Source: Liquidambar formosana (lineage: Eukaryota > Streptophyta > Magnoliopsida > Saxifragales > Altingiaceae). From it: a stretch of 64,000 bases of DNA. Below the pieces are notes generated by a model. That model saw nothing but the letters and a program-made list of their open reading frames with translations, had not been told where the DNA came from and ran no database searches. The translations under genes were made by a program, and so were the position numbers. The DNA lies in assembly GCA_039720395.1 (NCBI GenBank), contig CM077827.1, positions 10,702,099-10,766,098 on the forward strand, given 5' to 3'. Below are positions 23,021-36,000 of this stretch, piece after piece; the first letter of the stretch is position 1, and each line of letters opens with the position of its first letter.

Positions 23021-25000
23021 TGCTGAGAACCGATCATCAGAAAGTGAGCTTTCAACATTTCCAGCACCCTTATCATTGGTATCTGTGGTAACACGATCAC
23101 TATTTGCAACTGAAAGACACAAGCCCCATCCTTTGTCCTTTATAGGTCTCCTTGACCCAAAATAAATAGCCTTCGGTACTGGAGGTCCAATGCGAGATCT
23201 TGATGCGTGCTGATATTTTGGTTGCAACTTTAATGGGAAAACACTTAGTAAATATCAAGTGGAATAATTGTCACCAAAATATTCAGATCACGTTAGATTA
23301 TAGATCATAAAACTAAACTTCCTCATTACCTATTTAAAATATTGAAAAACGTAATTTTCCTTTCAAAAAAACATTAGAAACTGAATTATTGAAAGAGTGT
23401 CACATATTCCATGTTCCTGCATTTAACATTAATTATTGCATTTGTATGCCAACTCTTTTACCAAGCTACTGGTTTTCTTTATGTATGAATAAATTGATAA
23501 TGGCATATATGTTCTTCCTCCGACAAAATTTTGAAGTGAAGCTTACTTCCAAATTCATACAAACATATCAGGTTTTGAAGGATGAAGGACAGGGACGGAC
23601 CAACTTTTAGAGTTGGGGGGGGTCATGGCACCCCAAAAGTTTTTGAATTCTTTAAAATGTATTCAATTCTATGAAGTGGCACCCTTAAATTTGACAAAAT
23701 GGCACCCCCAAATTTAATTATTTACCTTCAAATAATATTTTTTTTATGTTTGCACACAATGTGGCACCCCTTTAAAATGTGTTTAATTCCATGAAGTGAC
23801 ACCCTTAAATTTGATAAAGTGGCACCCAAATTTAATTATCTACCTCCAAACAATACCTTTTTTATGTTTGCATACATACATTGTCTGTATGTATATATGT
23901 ACTTGTATACATATTAGTATATAAGTGGCAACCCCAAACAAAAAATTCTAGTTCTACCCCTAATGAAGGACTTGACCTTTCTCTATTGCCAAACTAAAAG
24001 CAAACCATGGCAATTTACATATAACATACAGAAGTAGAAGGCATAGCTAACAATGGTTTCTATGATCTCTTGTGGCAGCTAGAATGTCAATAGTCATAGC
24101 AGTCCCAATCTTATCGGGGATCATATAGAATACGTGTGAACTTTTAATCTTAGTTCGTTATTTTTTATCTAATGGAACAAATGTAAGGGACCCTAAAAAT
24201 TTGGTAAGGGGTATTTATAAATTGGACCGTTACATAAAAAATAAAGGTCTAAGATCAAAAATCCGCATGCATCTTATATCAAGGATCCCTGATAAGAGCA
24301 GGTGTGTATATACATACCAACATACATACATGATACACCCATAAATATATATATAGGGGTATAATTCAAGAAATCCTAATGTCCCTGACTCAACTAGTTA
24401 TTGAGAAGTAAGTCTCAAGAAGCGGAATGTCTTAATTCGAATTGTCATTCCCTCTTAAGGCCAGCCACCAAGCAGGTTTATCCTGAACATTAACTTACGT
24501 GAAGTGGGCCGGGGCTTTACCCATGTTTCAAGGAATTAGTCAGGCCAAACAAACAGCCAAAATACTAATTTTCTTGTTGGCAAATAATACTAATAAGAAT
24601 AATAAATTTTAGATAATAATAATTAAAAGACTCAATACAAGAATGAGGCAAAGTCTTATTTAATCCCATTTATAATATATCGAAAACAAAATCATGTCTC
24701 TCTCAATAATCTATAGTAAGGAAAGATCCATTTTATTTGCAACAAAATGGAAAAGAAAAAAAAAAATACTCCTAGAAATTACAGAGTCAGTTTTAGCAGT
24801 AATAAGCGTCAGAGTAAACATGTAAACATCATGAAAGGTTTTCAGAAATTTATCAGAACAAACGCAATTCAAACCCCCACCCCCACCCAAATATATATAT
24901 ATATATATATCAAGAGATAGTGAATTTTCAGTGGAAAAAAAAAAAGCAGAGAATCTACCGTGGAATTGAAGCCGACGACTGAATTCAGAGAAACAGCCAT
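22519..25000 (-). pseudogene. Conserved plant protein with one C-terminal membrane helix, copy 1, frameshifted
   Basis: Exon 1 (25000-24959) encodes MAVSLNSVVGFNST and ends at a GT donor. Exon 2 (about 23227-22519) follows a 1.7-kb intron. The product would be about 250 residues: an N-terminus fit for plastid targeting, a Ser/Asp-rich middle, a conserved SDRGKKRSGLPEAPTNL block, GMPKQGLTFDFPGG, a hydrophobic helix (FIVAFSFVFISTVMFATT) and the end HFNEY. It resembles a small, little-studied family I recall from Arabidopsis chloroplast proteomes, but I cannot name it safely. Compared with copy 2, one extra base near 22995 shifts the frame and gives a stop a few codons later. It could be a sequencing error, but copy 2 is broken too. 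Confidence 0.7.
23590..23962. mobile_element. Non-autonomous hAT-like MITE in intron 1
   Basis: The 373-bp insert starts CAGGGACGGACCAAC and ends so that its reverse complement reads TAGGGGTAGAACTAG, an imperfect terminal inverted repeat of hAT style. It is flanked by an 8-bp duplication ATGAAGGA (23582-23589 and 23963-23970). Inside, a segment of about 125 bp with GTGGCACCC and AAATTTAATTAT blocks is duplicated. It has no coding capacity. Confidence 0.7.
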
Positions 25001-25224
25001 CTTCTTGTCGTCTGAGATCAAACCATAAATAGAGAGGGAGAGAGAGAGAGAAAGAGAGGGGTGTTGGGGGGGGGGGGGGGGGTGGGAGAGAGAGAGAGAG
25101 AGAGAGTCTTCTTGGGTTATGCTGTGAGCTCTGTATGTGTGGCAGTGTCTGTTATATAACGGTATATAGGAGAGAGAAGATTCACGAGTTTCACAGATCT
25201 TTTATAGCGCGTGTATACTAAAAC

Positions 25225-25255
<31 letters not shown>

Positions 25256-25640
25256 AAGTGGTAGGCAAATGAGCCGGGCCTGATCCAGGCCCATGGTTCG
25301 TAAAAATGTTGGGAAAAAATATTGAGAATAAATTTTTTAGAAAAAACCACAAATAATTGTTCAGTTAAAAAGGCAATGGAATTTACTATGACAAAGAAGA
25401 AAATGTTTTTGTCATTTCATAATTATTCAGAATAACTCAAGAATTTCGGAAAAAATTGGGAATATATTTTTAATATTTGGGTCATTCAAAAATCATTTAA
25501 AAATCATTGAAATAAATGGGAAAAATTAGGATTTTATTTGTGGAATGAAAAATTTGAGATAAATTCTAGAGATCTTGTTAATCCTTAAACTCGCATCATG
25601 GGTTTTGCTTGCATCAGTAAGTATTTCAGAGTAAAGTTTG
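25001..25640. other. Gene-free stretch with GA, G and C/A simple repeats
   Basis: This covers the region upstream of the membrane-protein gene. A GA-rich tract lies at about 25033-25060, a run of about 18 G at 25066-25082, more GA at 25087-25107, and a run of C followed by A at about 25214-25257. The GA tract just upstream of the start codon would be CT-rich in the transcript leader, which is common in plants. Nothing codes. Confidence 0.6.
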
Positions 25641-25648
25641 GATAGGAC

Positions 25649-26323
25649 TAAGGCTGCAAATGAGCCGAGCCAAGCCAAGCCGAGCCGAGCCGAGCTTTGG
25701 AGTTTTCAAGTTCAGCTCAGTTAAAAGTTTGTTTATTTTATAAACAAGCTGAGCTTTAAATGAGCTTAATTTATTGTGCTCAAGCTCGGCTCATTAAGAT
25801 TTAGAAAAGCTCAGGCTCGGTTCGGCTCAGCTCGTTTAACTAAACAAGCCGAGCTTGAGCTCGAGCTCGAGCTCGAGCTCGTGTTCAAGATTGGTTTGAT
25901 CTTGTGAAGGTGAGTTTTAAATATTAAGATAAGAGTTCACAAACCTTAAAAATCTTCCTTGGATAAGTACAAGATATAACTACTAAGGAAGTATTATCTC
26001 TTTCATGTTGATTGGTCCACTAAGCAAAGAGAAGCCAAAAATAAATTAAGTATTTATACAAACCCTTTAATGAGCCTACTAATAAGATATTTTACGAGCC
26101 TCTTAACAAGTCTATTTGCGAGCCTATTTACGAGCCCTTAACAAGTTTGTTCATGAATGTAAACGAGCCGAACTATGGCCTACTCAAGCTTAGCTCGTTT
26201 AATAAACGAGCCTAGTATTCAAGCTCAGGCTTGGCTCATTTATTAATTGAATGAACTCGAACGAGCTTTTATCGAGCTTGTTCATGAGTTGTTCACGAAC
26301 GGCTCAGTTCATTTCCAACCCTA
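25649..26323. mobile_element. Non-autonomous hAT-like element rich in GAGCCGAGC / GAGCTCGAGC words
   Basis: The ends are TAAGGCTGCAAATGAGC and, in reverse complement, TAGGGTTGGAAATGAAC, a clear terminal inverted repeat. The flanking 8 bp are GATAGGAC (25641-25648) and GACAGGAC (26324-26331), one difference. The interior is full of GAGC/GCTC words in both orientations, including a perfect alternating GAGCTC run near 25858-25880, which would fold strongly. No protein is encoded. Such elements are widespread in eudicots. Confidence 0.75.
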
Positions 26324-26587
26324 GACAGGACTAACCAAAATACACGTAACATGCAAAGGAAACCTCATATTGGCTCAAATGAAGTCATGTCATCCTAAAC
26401 CAAGTCAAATTACAGTAGAGACAACACATGTATAAAACTGGAAAATTTTGTATTGGAAACCAACTTGGGAACATGAAACATTTCAGGTTACAAAGCTTCG
26501 GTAACCCTATTTGTTAAGTGGGTCAAAAAGATCAAGACCCCCTAATCTCTCTAAACTTGCAAAGTGTGCAGTATTTTGTTGTTTTCA

Positions 26588-29500
26588 TCATTTGGAAGCA
26601 TGACTGAGAATTGGTCAAACTGCAGCCTTGAAATCTTTATAAAATCTTTGCTCTGAAAACCTGCCTACCCGTTTCCTTGCAGTTGCAGCCTTCTTGAGTC
26701 TCTCCGATTCTGGCATCCTAATAACTTCCAGGATGGCATCAGCATATTCTTCCACATTCTGGGCAAGAAATCCTGTTTGTTGTCCATCTTCTTCTAAAAT
26801 AATGTCCATTTTTGCGCTAGCAGAATTATTAGCTGTAAAGAAGAAGGAAAACATAAGCAACATTGCTTACAAAAGCATGAATATAGCTGTTGAACAGGAA
26901 GTATCTTTGTTAAAACATGAATCACTTAAAAAGGCCCACTAATTGGGATGGCACCAGCAGCTATATACTCTACAATGCTTATGCCAAAGTGCTCATCTAT
27001 CATTGAATGGATCCCTACGACTGCGTTTCCCAAAAGGTTCACTAAGTCTTTGTAGATGGTGAAAATTCGCAAAAATAAGAAAACACAATTATATAGAATA
27101 AAAGAACACACACCTTGAAAGAATAAAAAGAAATCCACAACTTTCATAATGCAACAAATCGTCCAAACAAATCATATCATTCAATAGACCAACCCACATA
27201 ACCTTTGCTAGATGAATGTGGCCATTGCTACATAATAATTACACAAATAAATGTACAAATTTGGAAAAGGAAGGGAAAAATACATTTGGTAGGCATTCTT
27301 TCAAGGTATGGCCCATCAAAGCGAATGCCAACTGATCACTGATCTGAAGCTGACCAGCAATGGACCCTTTCTACATCATGGGACATCAAATCTTTCTCCA
27401 AGCGTAAAAAATAAATAAATTTTATCTTGGGTGTATGGATGTATATGACCCTAAAATTCCACATAAAATCAAATGGTTGTAAAAAGTAAATAGGAAATGA
27501 AGTGTCGTAGCATAGACCTGTACATCAAATTCTTATAGAATTCCACACATGCCCCTCCGCCTTCAGTTCAATGGCTTTATCTTTCAAATTTTGCAATCTT
27601 TCTTCATCTGATTTATTTCGACAACTACCCACAAATTGGAGCTTAGGTCTAGGTAAGTCCGCATCTAATTTCCTAATGGCAACTGAAAATGCCTCGAGCT
27701 GAAGAGTATGTGCCTGAAATATAAAAATAAAGCTTAAAAAGACTTACAATAACTAAGAAAGGCCCCTAAAATGAGCCACTAAAACCATAGTACCTTGCGG
27801 TCCCAAGTTCATATATGTATGCCCACCTTCTCCGGACGAAATTGAGCAACAGAAATAATTGCTGCAGTTTTCGGTGGTCTTTCCAATGGAAGCACCTGTT
27901 TAAAGTGCAGCTTGTAAAAAAAATGCAAGCATATACACCAAATATTATAATGAAAGGAGAAGAAATGCATGTATTGAAAAGACTAATGTCAGGAATCAGG
28001 ATACAAAGGGTAGAAAATGTCTCCTACATACATGCACGAGTACCTCCATCCATAGCTACACTCACCAATTCTTATGAGTCTTCACCCTTTCATGCACTAA
28101 ACAGTTGGCCATTTATCATACTAGAACATCCAATTGATTTAAAGAACTACAATTTGAGAATCCTATATATATATATATATATATACACACATGTTTTTGT
28201 TTGATTAAATTGACAACATAACTATAGAGCAAAAATAAATCTGTTTATCACCTATATAGGATTCTCAAAGTGCAGTTCTTTAAATCAATTGGATGTTCTA
28301 GAATGATAAATGGCCAACCATTTGGTATATATCTATATATATATATATATATATGTTAGATCCTGAATCATATCGTAACTTAGATTTGGTCCATCCTAGA
28401 CACATTCGACAGTTCAAACACATCCTAGTGTTTCCACTTTCCACATTATTAGAAAAGAGAGAGCGGGGAAGGGAGGGGGTGGAACAAATTACAACAATGT
28501 AAACTAAGTTGAAGAAATAAGAATTTGCAAACCTGAAGTCCTGAAGTATCACAAGGCCGATAGACTCGCTTAATACGGTTCGGAATTTGCCAAACTTTCC
28601 AATGTAAGACTGAGTCCATGAAGAGTTTACCATTGCAAGATGGGCACAAGATCCTAAAATCCCATAAATCCGGCTAAAGAACACTTAATAGATGACTTTG
28701 CATCGAGATAGCCAAGTGCTGTCAAGAGAAGAACTGTTTTGAATAAGAAGAAGAGAAAATAAAAGACCTTAGTTTATAAAAAATTTGCACTCCAACATCA
28801 TGACAATGAAGATAACTTTCTAACTTTAGATGAACTACGGATTGAATGAACACTACAGGAGAAGTCCCCTTTTTTCTTCTACTTAATATACAATTTCCAT
28901 AGGGAAAAGTCAAATCCTAGACCTACTCCTGCCCAACCCTCCCCAAGACTTGAATTTCACCTCAAGCATGTGAATTTCACCTCAAGAATTTCAAAAACAT
29001 GGGGAACAGTTATTTCCCACTCCATCACCATGGATTAAGTTTACAATCTTAGTTATTAACAAAAAAGCATCACCTATCATCTTCCAAAATTCGACAAATT
29101 TTTTAGGAAAACAATTATAGGAGCGTGCATAAAAAAGAAAAAAAATGATATAATATTCAGACAAAAGCAAACCTCTGAGCAATCAAGGCATCATTATTAT
29201 ACATTGAACTCTGGTCACGAACACGAGATACCATGTCTAAACTGATTGTTGGGTAATGTGTATAGCAAATGATTTTGCATCCAAACATCCAGGCAAGTGG
29301 ATATGTAAAAGCATATCCACTAGTGTCAAAGTAATATAAAGGGGTAAACTTGCATAAGGCTTCCTATGAGAGATAGACCGAACCAAGGCTTTGACCAATC
29401 ATAGTGAAATGAGGGTAAGTGGTTTCTTTAATCCACTTCCTTTTATACAAATGGACCACCTGCTACAAACCAAGAGTAAGAAATCAATAATGCAGAGAAA

Positions 29501-30226
29501 ATTAAAATCAAAATTTAACAAATTATCCAGTTAGTGGTGTCTATTGGATAAGCATCCCTAATAGCCTAATCATAATAATTGAAAAAATCAATTTAATTCA
29601 GGATAGCACATAATCGACCACGTATTTCTTATAATAGAATTGGAAAATCAAAATTTACAATGAACATATGAGTTTCTATTCAATGAGAACTTTCATCCAA
29701 CAGATTACAGACAATTTAACTAGAAAAGATTTATCTTTCTCCATTGTTGCTCCATCCACAATCCATAGAAAGTAAATAAGTGTATTCCGCTGATTCTTAC
29801 TAACTATAGCAGAGTATTAAGGTAGCCTGTGCAAGAACTCAACTCAACAAAGCTGAAACCAAACGAAAACAAAACCAGAGATCACATTAAAGGCCAATTC
29901 GTGTCATTGTTAGAAAGAGAGAGTCCCTTGGGTGGGTAAAGAAGCTTGACCCCAAATCGATCAATGGCTCGACCCATCAAGCTCTGAGGTGAAGCATCGT
30001 GATCGCCGGTGTACACAACGCAATCAAGATCAAGACTTTCTTCTTGGAAGGCCTTGACGGCACACCATAGCACGCTCTCCCCACAACCACCATCGTTGGT
30101 GTATGGATGAAAGAACCCAACGGCTCTTTTTCTGTTCTTCCTACCTTTGATTACAACTGAAAGAAAGCTCACGATCAAAACCAAAATTGAAGATAGCAGT
30201 ACCTATACCAAAACACCAATCGCCAT
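26588..30226 (-). pseudogene. ALG11: ALG11 alpha-1,2-mannosyltransferase pseudogene, copy 1
   Basis: ALG11 adds two alpha-1,2 mannoses from GDP-mannose to the dolichol-linked oligosaccharide on the cytosolic face of the ER. Seven exons can be traced: 30226-29927, 29459-29173, 28718-28533, 27895-27827, 27713-27518, about 27047-26940 and 26832-26588. Landmarks are [71 protein letters not shown] and [16 protein letters not shown], all typical of the GT4 family. Lesions: TAG at codon 8 (30205-30203), exon 1 donor GG instead of GT, TGG-to-TAG in LS-W-EAL, TAA in exon 3, a 1-bp loss near TQSYIGK, a 2-bp gain in exon 5, and TGA near the end. Those at codon 8, TQSYIGK and exon 5 are shared with copy 2. 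Confidence 0.93.
28106..28318. mobile_element. Foldback-type inverted repeat in ALG11 intron 3, copy 1
   Basis: The sequence GTTGGCCATTTATCAT followed by AGAACATCCAATTGATTTAA returns as its near-perfect reverse complement, giving two arms of about 65 bp around an AT-microsatellite-containing centre. Size and shape fit a MITE or foldback element. No clear target duplication was found. It is also present in copy 2, so it predates the tandem duplication. Confidence 0.6.
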
Positions 30227-31901
30227 GAACTTCGAGATCTCAAAGACTAAGATATTCTCCTATATAAGATGCAAAGAGATTGAAAAAATTACATTCTTTA
30301 GATGAATACACCCATATATAGTCAGTCAAACACGAAAAATTTGCAAAATCACCCCATTAACTAGCAACAATCCATTTGAGGAAACGGATCTAAGAATTAG
30401 AAGAGAAAGATCTCCATGAAAGCTAAGAAAGGGAAGAGATAGAGTAAAGGGAGTATGATTCGCCTGTGAAAGGTTGTGGAAGAGAAAACGGTGATCGCCG
30501 CCGAAGCTTGAAAGAGAGATGAGGCCGAGGATTGATGAGCACCAAGCTGTGACGAGTCGGGGAGAAAGTAGCTCCAATTGTTTCGAATGGGACATGGCTG
30601 GTATATATTTTTTATATATTTGAATATAAAGGGCACGCTTGGAAATATGAAATTTTCATTAAAAGGGCAGCTAGGGTGACTCCCCCACACTCCCACAGCT
30701 TCCAGTCTAGCCTTTTTCTTAAGCTTGGGTTTAGGCCTGAGGTGGGTCTAGTAGATCCAGCTCCTCATCTGGGTTGGGCTAGATGAACAAGAAAAATGGC
30801 TAGAAAACTGATAAGCAAAACTAAGACATTTACATACTCGGCGTCTCTATTGGGTTGAGAACCATTAGCCGTAAGGGCCGCTTACATATGCGAGGTTATT
30901 CGAAAAACCTATAACAAAAAGCTAGTCAGTTAAAGATGAGTCCAACTAATTTTGATTTTATCATTATTTGGTAAGTTCCTTTTTCATTTTAATTTGTTCG
31001 ATTGCGTTGAAAATAAGGTATAAACGTAGGTCTTTTTTTAAAAACCATATGTAAGTTAATTTGTTTAAAAACCAAATAGTATTGAGGGAGTTGCAGCAAA
31101 AAAAAAAAAAACAAAAAACAAGGAAAGAAAGAAAGATAACATTAAGAGTGGATCAAGCCAAGTCCAAGTTTCAAAATTCTCAAAGGACATGCTGTTAGCT
31201 GGTGAGTATATATATTTATACATCTTGGGTCCCTTCTTATCCTATCTAAAAACCACTTCAAGAATAAAGAGTATTTCCTGCCTACTAACATTTTCAAGTC
31301 GCATATTGAAAAGGTAATGGCTCATTAAGTAAATCATGCAAAGAAGCCTGTCTATCAGTTTGACGGATGACCAACTCTTAGGTTGTGTTTGGTTTGAGAG
31401 AATAAAATGATAGTAAGAATGAAATAAGAATGTAAATAGAATAAGAATGGTCATTGAATTTCAAGGGTTGGTAAAAGGTGGAAATAAAATGGAGTTAAAA
31501 AATAAATAAGCCCCACTACCAAATCAGTATGAAATTAGCGCTAGACAAATCAGTATGAAATGTTCTATATTGAACCTGACCATTTCTTGGACCTCAAGAA
31601 AATTACTAAAAATACATAAAATCCTCAGCTTGCCTTCGACCAGCAGCTAAAAAAATGCTTCCACTACCAAAAGAATATTACAAAGGAAAATATCCACATA
31701 CCTATGGCAAACGTAAGGAAAAAATAATATTATTTTTGGAATAGAACATAACTTTTACCCCCATCAAGAAAAAATAACACAAAATATGAAGGTGCAAAAA
31801 CTCCTCACCAACACATTTGAAAACCCGAACTGCTATTGCGCTTCATCCTATGCAAACTACAACTCACTGATAACTTCAACTCCAGCTGTTTCTTCCACAA
31901 A
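30227..31901. other. Intergenic stretch between ALG11 copy 1 and the clathrin 3' exons
   Basis: It contains the ALG11 5' leader and promoter side, an A-run near 31099-31112 and, at about 31380-31500, a segment beginning TTAGGTTGTGTTTGGTTTGAG that looks like one end of a Tourist-type MITE; the other end was not identified. The open minus-strand frame at 30595-30326 is not conserved protein as far as I can tell. The corresponding stretch of unit 2 is nearly the same. Confidence 0.5.
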
Positions 31902-32953
31902 TCAGTAGCTGGCCATTGGCGGCATGCCAAATGGTGGCATCGGGGGCATTCCCATTCCACCCATGGGTGGTGGAGGAGCAAAACCTCTTCCCATTCCCGA
32001 TCCTCCCATACTCGGCATTGGTGGTGCAAGCAAAGCAAGAGGCAACAATTGAGCGTATATATTCTGCAACCAAATTCACGTACACCCATAAATTATACAA
32101 TATATTAAAAATGTAAGGATGTCAGAAGGTAATGAAAAGAGAAGGGGCAGCCGTAGGAGGAGAAAAACATGTCAGAGTAGATAAAAGAGAAAGGATAGCT
32201 GTAAGGATGGCACTCAAATGTTATCAAAGAAAATACCTGCTGTGTAATTACGTCCTTCTCTTCTTTCTCTTTAGCTTTAACTTCACTAAGAGCTTCTAGT
32301 TTGTCTTTCACAAGTTCGTCAACTTTACCCGTGTACTCACGGATAAACTGTAAAAAAGAGAATGAATGTGAGAGAGTAACCCTTTATAAGATTCAAAATA
32401 GGATATTCATGATCTAAGCCAGATATTGAACTCAGATAAATAGCTAGAGGCAGAGTAACATTTCCTAATCCTGAAAGCCAAGCACATTTAACCAAGTGCA
32501 ACTGAACCCAGACAAGGCAATCAAGGCTCTGCAGGGTGTAACTTTAAAAGTTGTGGCAATTTATAATGAGATATGGGACGAATATTTGAGACTCAGAAGC
32601 TGCCACAACATACAATTATACAAAATCCAAGCAAAAGAAGCCCAAGCCCTAAATTCTTGGTGAGCCAAGATTGAACTCATAATCAGGTTTTGTTACAAAC
32701 CCTCACTAAGTTGGAAAATCTCAGCTAATTAAACCTCTTAAATTTTTAGAATTACTAGGAAAGAAGCAAAGAATTCACCTAGAATAGATATGGGAAGGCA
32801 AAGTCAATCATATCGTTCATCCAAGCAAGTTCAAGAACAACGTCTGGGCGAATTAGATTGTAACAAACAAAGAGGCATGACGCAAAGCATTTCTTCATTT
32901 TCTGCACAAGCACATGAGCACAAATTACAAACAACAAATAAAATAATAACACC
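31902..32953 (-). pseudogene. Clathrin heavy chain 3' exons, duplicated copy 1
   Basis: Three terminal exons lie here without the rest of the gene. 32063-31902 encodes [17 protein letters not shown] and the Gly/Pro/Met-rich tail, ending MPPMASY and TGA, in good frame. 32347-32237 encodes [19 protein letters not shown] through EEKDVITQQ with a GT donor, also intact. About 32905-32770 encodes [19 protein letters not shown] to AFPYLF but ends TAG where copy 2 has CAG. The piece stops at the duplication breakpoint (32953), so it cannot make a clathrin chain. In the complete protein this is the C-terminal trimerisation and light-chain-proximal part. Confidence 0.9.
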
Positions 32954-32967
32954 TGCCTACCCGTATT
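32954..32967. other. 14-bp filler at the tandem duplication junction
   Basis: The junction reads ACC-TGCCTACCCGTATT-AGG. The string ACCTGCCTACCCGT, which overlaps the end of unit 1 by three bases, also occurs inside the last ALG11 exon of both units (about 26659-26672 and 33143-33156). This suggests a templated insertion during repair. Confidence 0.7.
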
Positions 32968-33071
32968 AGGTTACAAAGCTTCGGTAACCCTATTTTGTTA
33001 AGTGGGTCAAAAAGATCAAGACCTCCTAATCTCTCTAAACTTGCAAAGTGTGCAGTATTTTGTTGTTTTCA

Positions 33072-36000
33072 TCATTTGGAAGCATGACTGAGAATTGGTC
33101 TATCTGCAGCCTTGAAATCTTCATAAAATCTTTGCTCTAGAAACCTGCCTACCCGTTTCCTTGTAGTTGCAGCCATCTTGACTCTCTCCGATTCTAGCAT
33201 CCTAATAACTTCCAGGATGGCATCAGCATATTCTTCCACATTCTGGGCAAGAAATCCTCTTTGTTGTCCATCTTCTTCTAAAACAATGTCCATTTTTGGG
33301 CCAGCAGAATTATGAGCTGTAAAGAAGAAGGAAAACATAAGCAACATTGCTTACAAAAGCATGAATACAGTTGATGAACAGGAAGTATCTTTGTTAAAAC
33401 ATGAATCACTTAAAAGGGCCCACCAATTGGGATGGCACCAGCAGCCATATACTCTACAACGCTTATGCCAAAGTGCTCATCTATCATTGAATGGATCCCT
33501 GCGACTGTGTTTCCCAAAAGGTTCACTAAGTCCTTGTAGATGGTGAAAATTCGCAAAAATAAGAAAACACAATTATATAGAATAAAAAAGCACACACCTT
33601 GAAAGAATAAAAAGAAATCCACAACTTTCATAATGCAACAAATCGTCTAAACACATCATATCATCCAATAGACCAACCCACATAACCTTTGCTAGATGAA
33701 TGTGGCCACTACTACATAATAATTACACAAATAAATGTACGAATTTGGAAAAGGAAGGGAAAAATACATTCGATAGGCATTCTTTCAAGGTATGGCCCAT
33801 CAAAGGGAATGCCAACTGATCACTGATCTGAAGCAGACCAGGAATGGACCCTTTCGACATCATAGGACATCAAATCTTTCTCCAGGCATAAAAAATAAAT
33901 AAATTTTATCATGGGTATATCCATGTAAATGACCCTAAAATTCCACATAAGATCAAATGGGTGTAAAAAGTAAATAGGAAATGAAGTGTCGTAGCACAAA
34001 CCTATACATCAGATTCTTATAGAATTCCACACATCCCCCTCCACCTTCATTTCAATGGCTTTATCTTTCAAATTTTGCAATCTTTCTTCATCTGACTTAT
34101 TTCAACAACTACCCACAAATTGGAGCTTAGGTCTAGGCAAGTCCGCATCTAATTTCCTAATGGCAATTGAAAATGCCTTGAGTTGAAGAGTATGTGCCTG
34201 AAATATAAAAATAAAGCTTAAGAGGACTTACAATAACTAAGAAAGGCCCCTAAAATGAGTCACTAAAACCATAGTACCTTGCGGTCACAAGTTCGTATAT
34301 GTATGCCCACCTTCTCCGGACGAAATTGAGCAACAGAAATAATTGCTGCAGTTTTCAGTGGTCTTTCCAATGGAAGCACCTGTTTAAAGTGCAGCTTGTA
34401 AAAAAAATGCAAGCATATGCACCAAATATTATAATGAAAGGAGAAGAAATGCATGTATTGAAAAGACTAATGTCAGGAATCAGGATACAAAGGGTAGAAA
34501 ATGTCTCCTACATACATGCACGAGTACCTCCATCCATAGCTACACTCACCAATTCTTATGAGGCTTCACCCCTTTATGCACCAAACAGTTGGCCATTTAT
34601 CATACTAGAACATCCAATTGATTTAAAGAACTGCAATTTGAGAATCCTATATATATATATATACATATATGTTTTTGTTTGATTGAATTGACAATATAAC
34701 TATAGGGCAAAAATAAGTCTGTTTATCACCTATATAGGATTCTCAAAGTGTAGTTCTTTAAATCAATTGGATGTTCTAGAATGATAAATGGCCAACCATT
34801 TGGTATATCTATATATATATATATATGTTAGATCCTGAATCATACCGTAACTTAGATTTGGTCCATCCTAGACACATTGGACAGTTCAAACACATCCTAG
34901 TGTTTCCACTTTCCACATTATTAGAAAAGAGAGAGCGGGGAAGGGAGGGGGTGGAACAAATTACAACAATGTAAACTAAGTTGAAGAAATAAGAATTTGC
35001 AAACCTAAAGTCCTGAAGTATCACAAGGAGGATAGACTCGCTTAATGCGGTTTGAAATTTTCCAAACTTTCCAATGTAAGACTGAGTCCATGAAGAGTTT
35101 ACCATTGCAAGATGGGCACAAGATCCTACAATCCCATAAATCCAGCTAAAGAACACATAATAGATAACTTTGCATCGAGATAGCCAAGTGTTGTCAAGAG
35201 AAGAACTGTTTTGAATAAGAAGAAGAGTAAATAAAAAGACCTTAGTTTATAAAAAATTTGCACTCCAACATCATGACAATGAAGATAACTCTCTAACTTT
35301 AGATGAACTACGGATTGAATGAACACTATAGGAGAAGTCTCCTTTTTCTTTTGCTTAATATACAATTTCCATAGGGAAAAGTCAAATCCTAGACCTACTC
35401 CTGCCTAACCCTCCCCAAGACTTGAATTTCACCTCAAGCAAGTGAATTTCACCTCAAGAATTTCAAAAACATGGGGAACAGTTATTTCCCACTCCATCAC
35501 CATGGATTAAGTTTACAATCTTAGTTATTAACGAAAAAGCATCACCTATTATCTTCCAAAATTCGACAAATTTTTTAGGAAAACAATTATAGGAGCATCC
35601 ATAAAAAAGAAAAAAATGATATAATATTCAGAAAAAAGCAAACCTTTGAGCAATCAAGGGATCATTATTATACATTGAACTCCGGTCACGAATACGAGAT
35701 ACCATGTCTAAACTGATTGTTGGGTAATGTGTATAGCAAATGACTTTGCATCCAAACATTTGGGCAGGTGGATATGTAAACGCATATCCACTAGTGTTAA
35801 AGTAATATAAAGGGGTAAACTTGTATAAGGCTTCCCATGAGAGATAGACCAAACTAAGGCTTTTACCAATCATAGTGAAATGAGGGTAAGTGGTTTCTTC
35901 AATCCACTTCTTTTTATACAAATGGACCACCTGCTACAAACCAAGAGTAAGAAATCAATAATGCAGAGAAAATTAAAATCAAAATTTAACAAATTATCCA

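Larger units (their letters stand above)
26485..32953. repeat. Tandem duplication unit 1 (ALG11 plus clathrin 3' exons)
   Basis: It matches unit 2 (32968-39427) along its whole length with a small percentage of differences and small indels; the offset drifts from 6,483 at the left end to 6,474 at the right. It starts AGGTTACAAAGCTTCGG and ends AATAATAACACC. A 14-bp filler (32954-32967) separates it from unit 2. Confidence 0.93.

Noticed and set aside
30326..30696. Minus-strand frames upstream of ALG11 (30326-30696) as an N-terminal extension
   Set aside because: They are in the leader region, lack a splice link to exon 1, and the normal ALG11 start fits ATG 30226.
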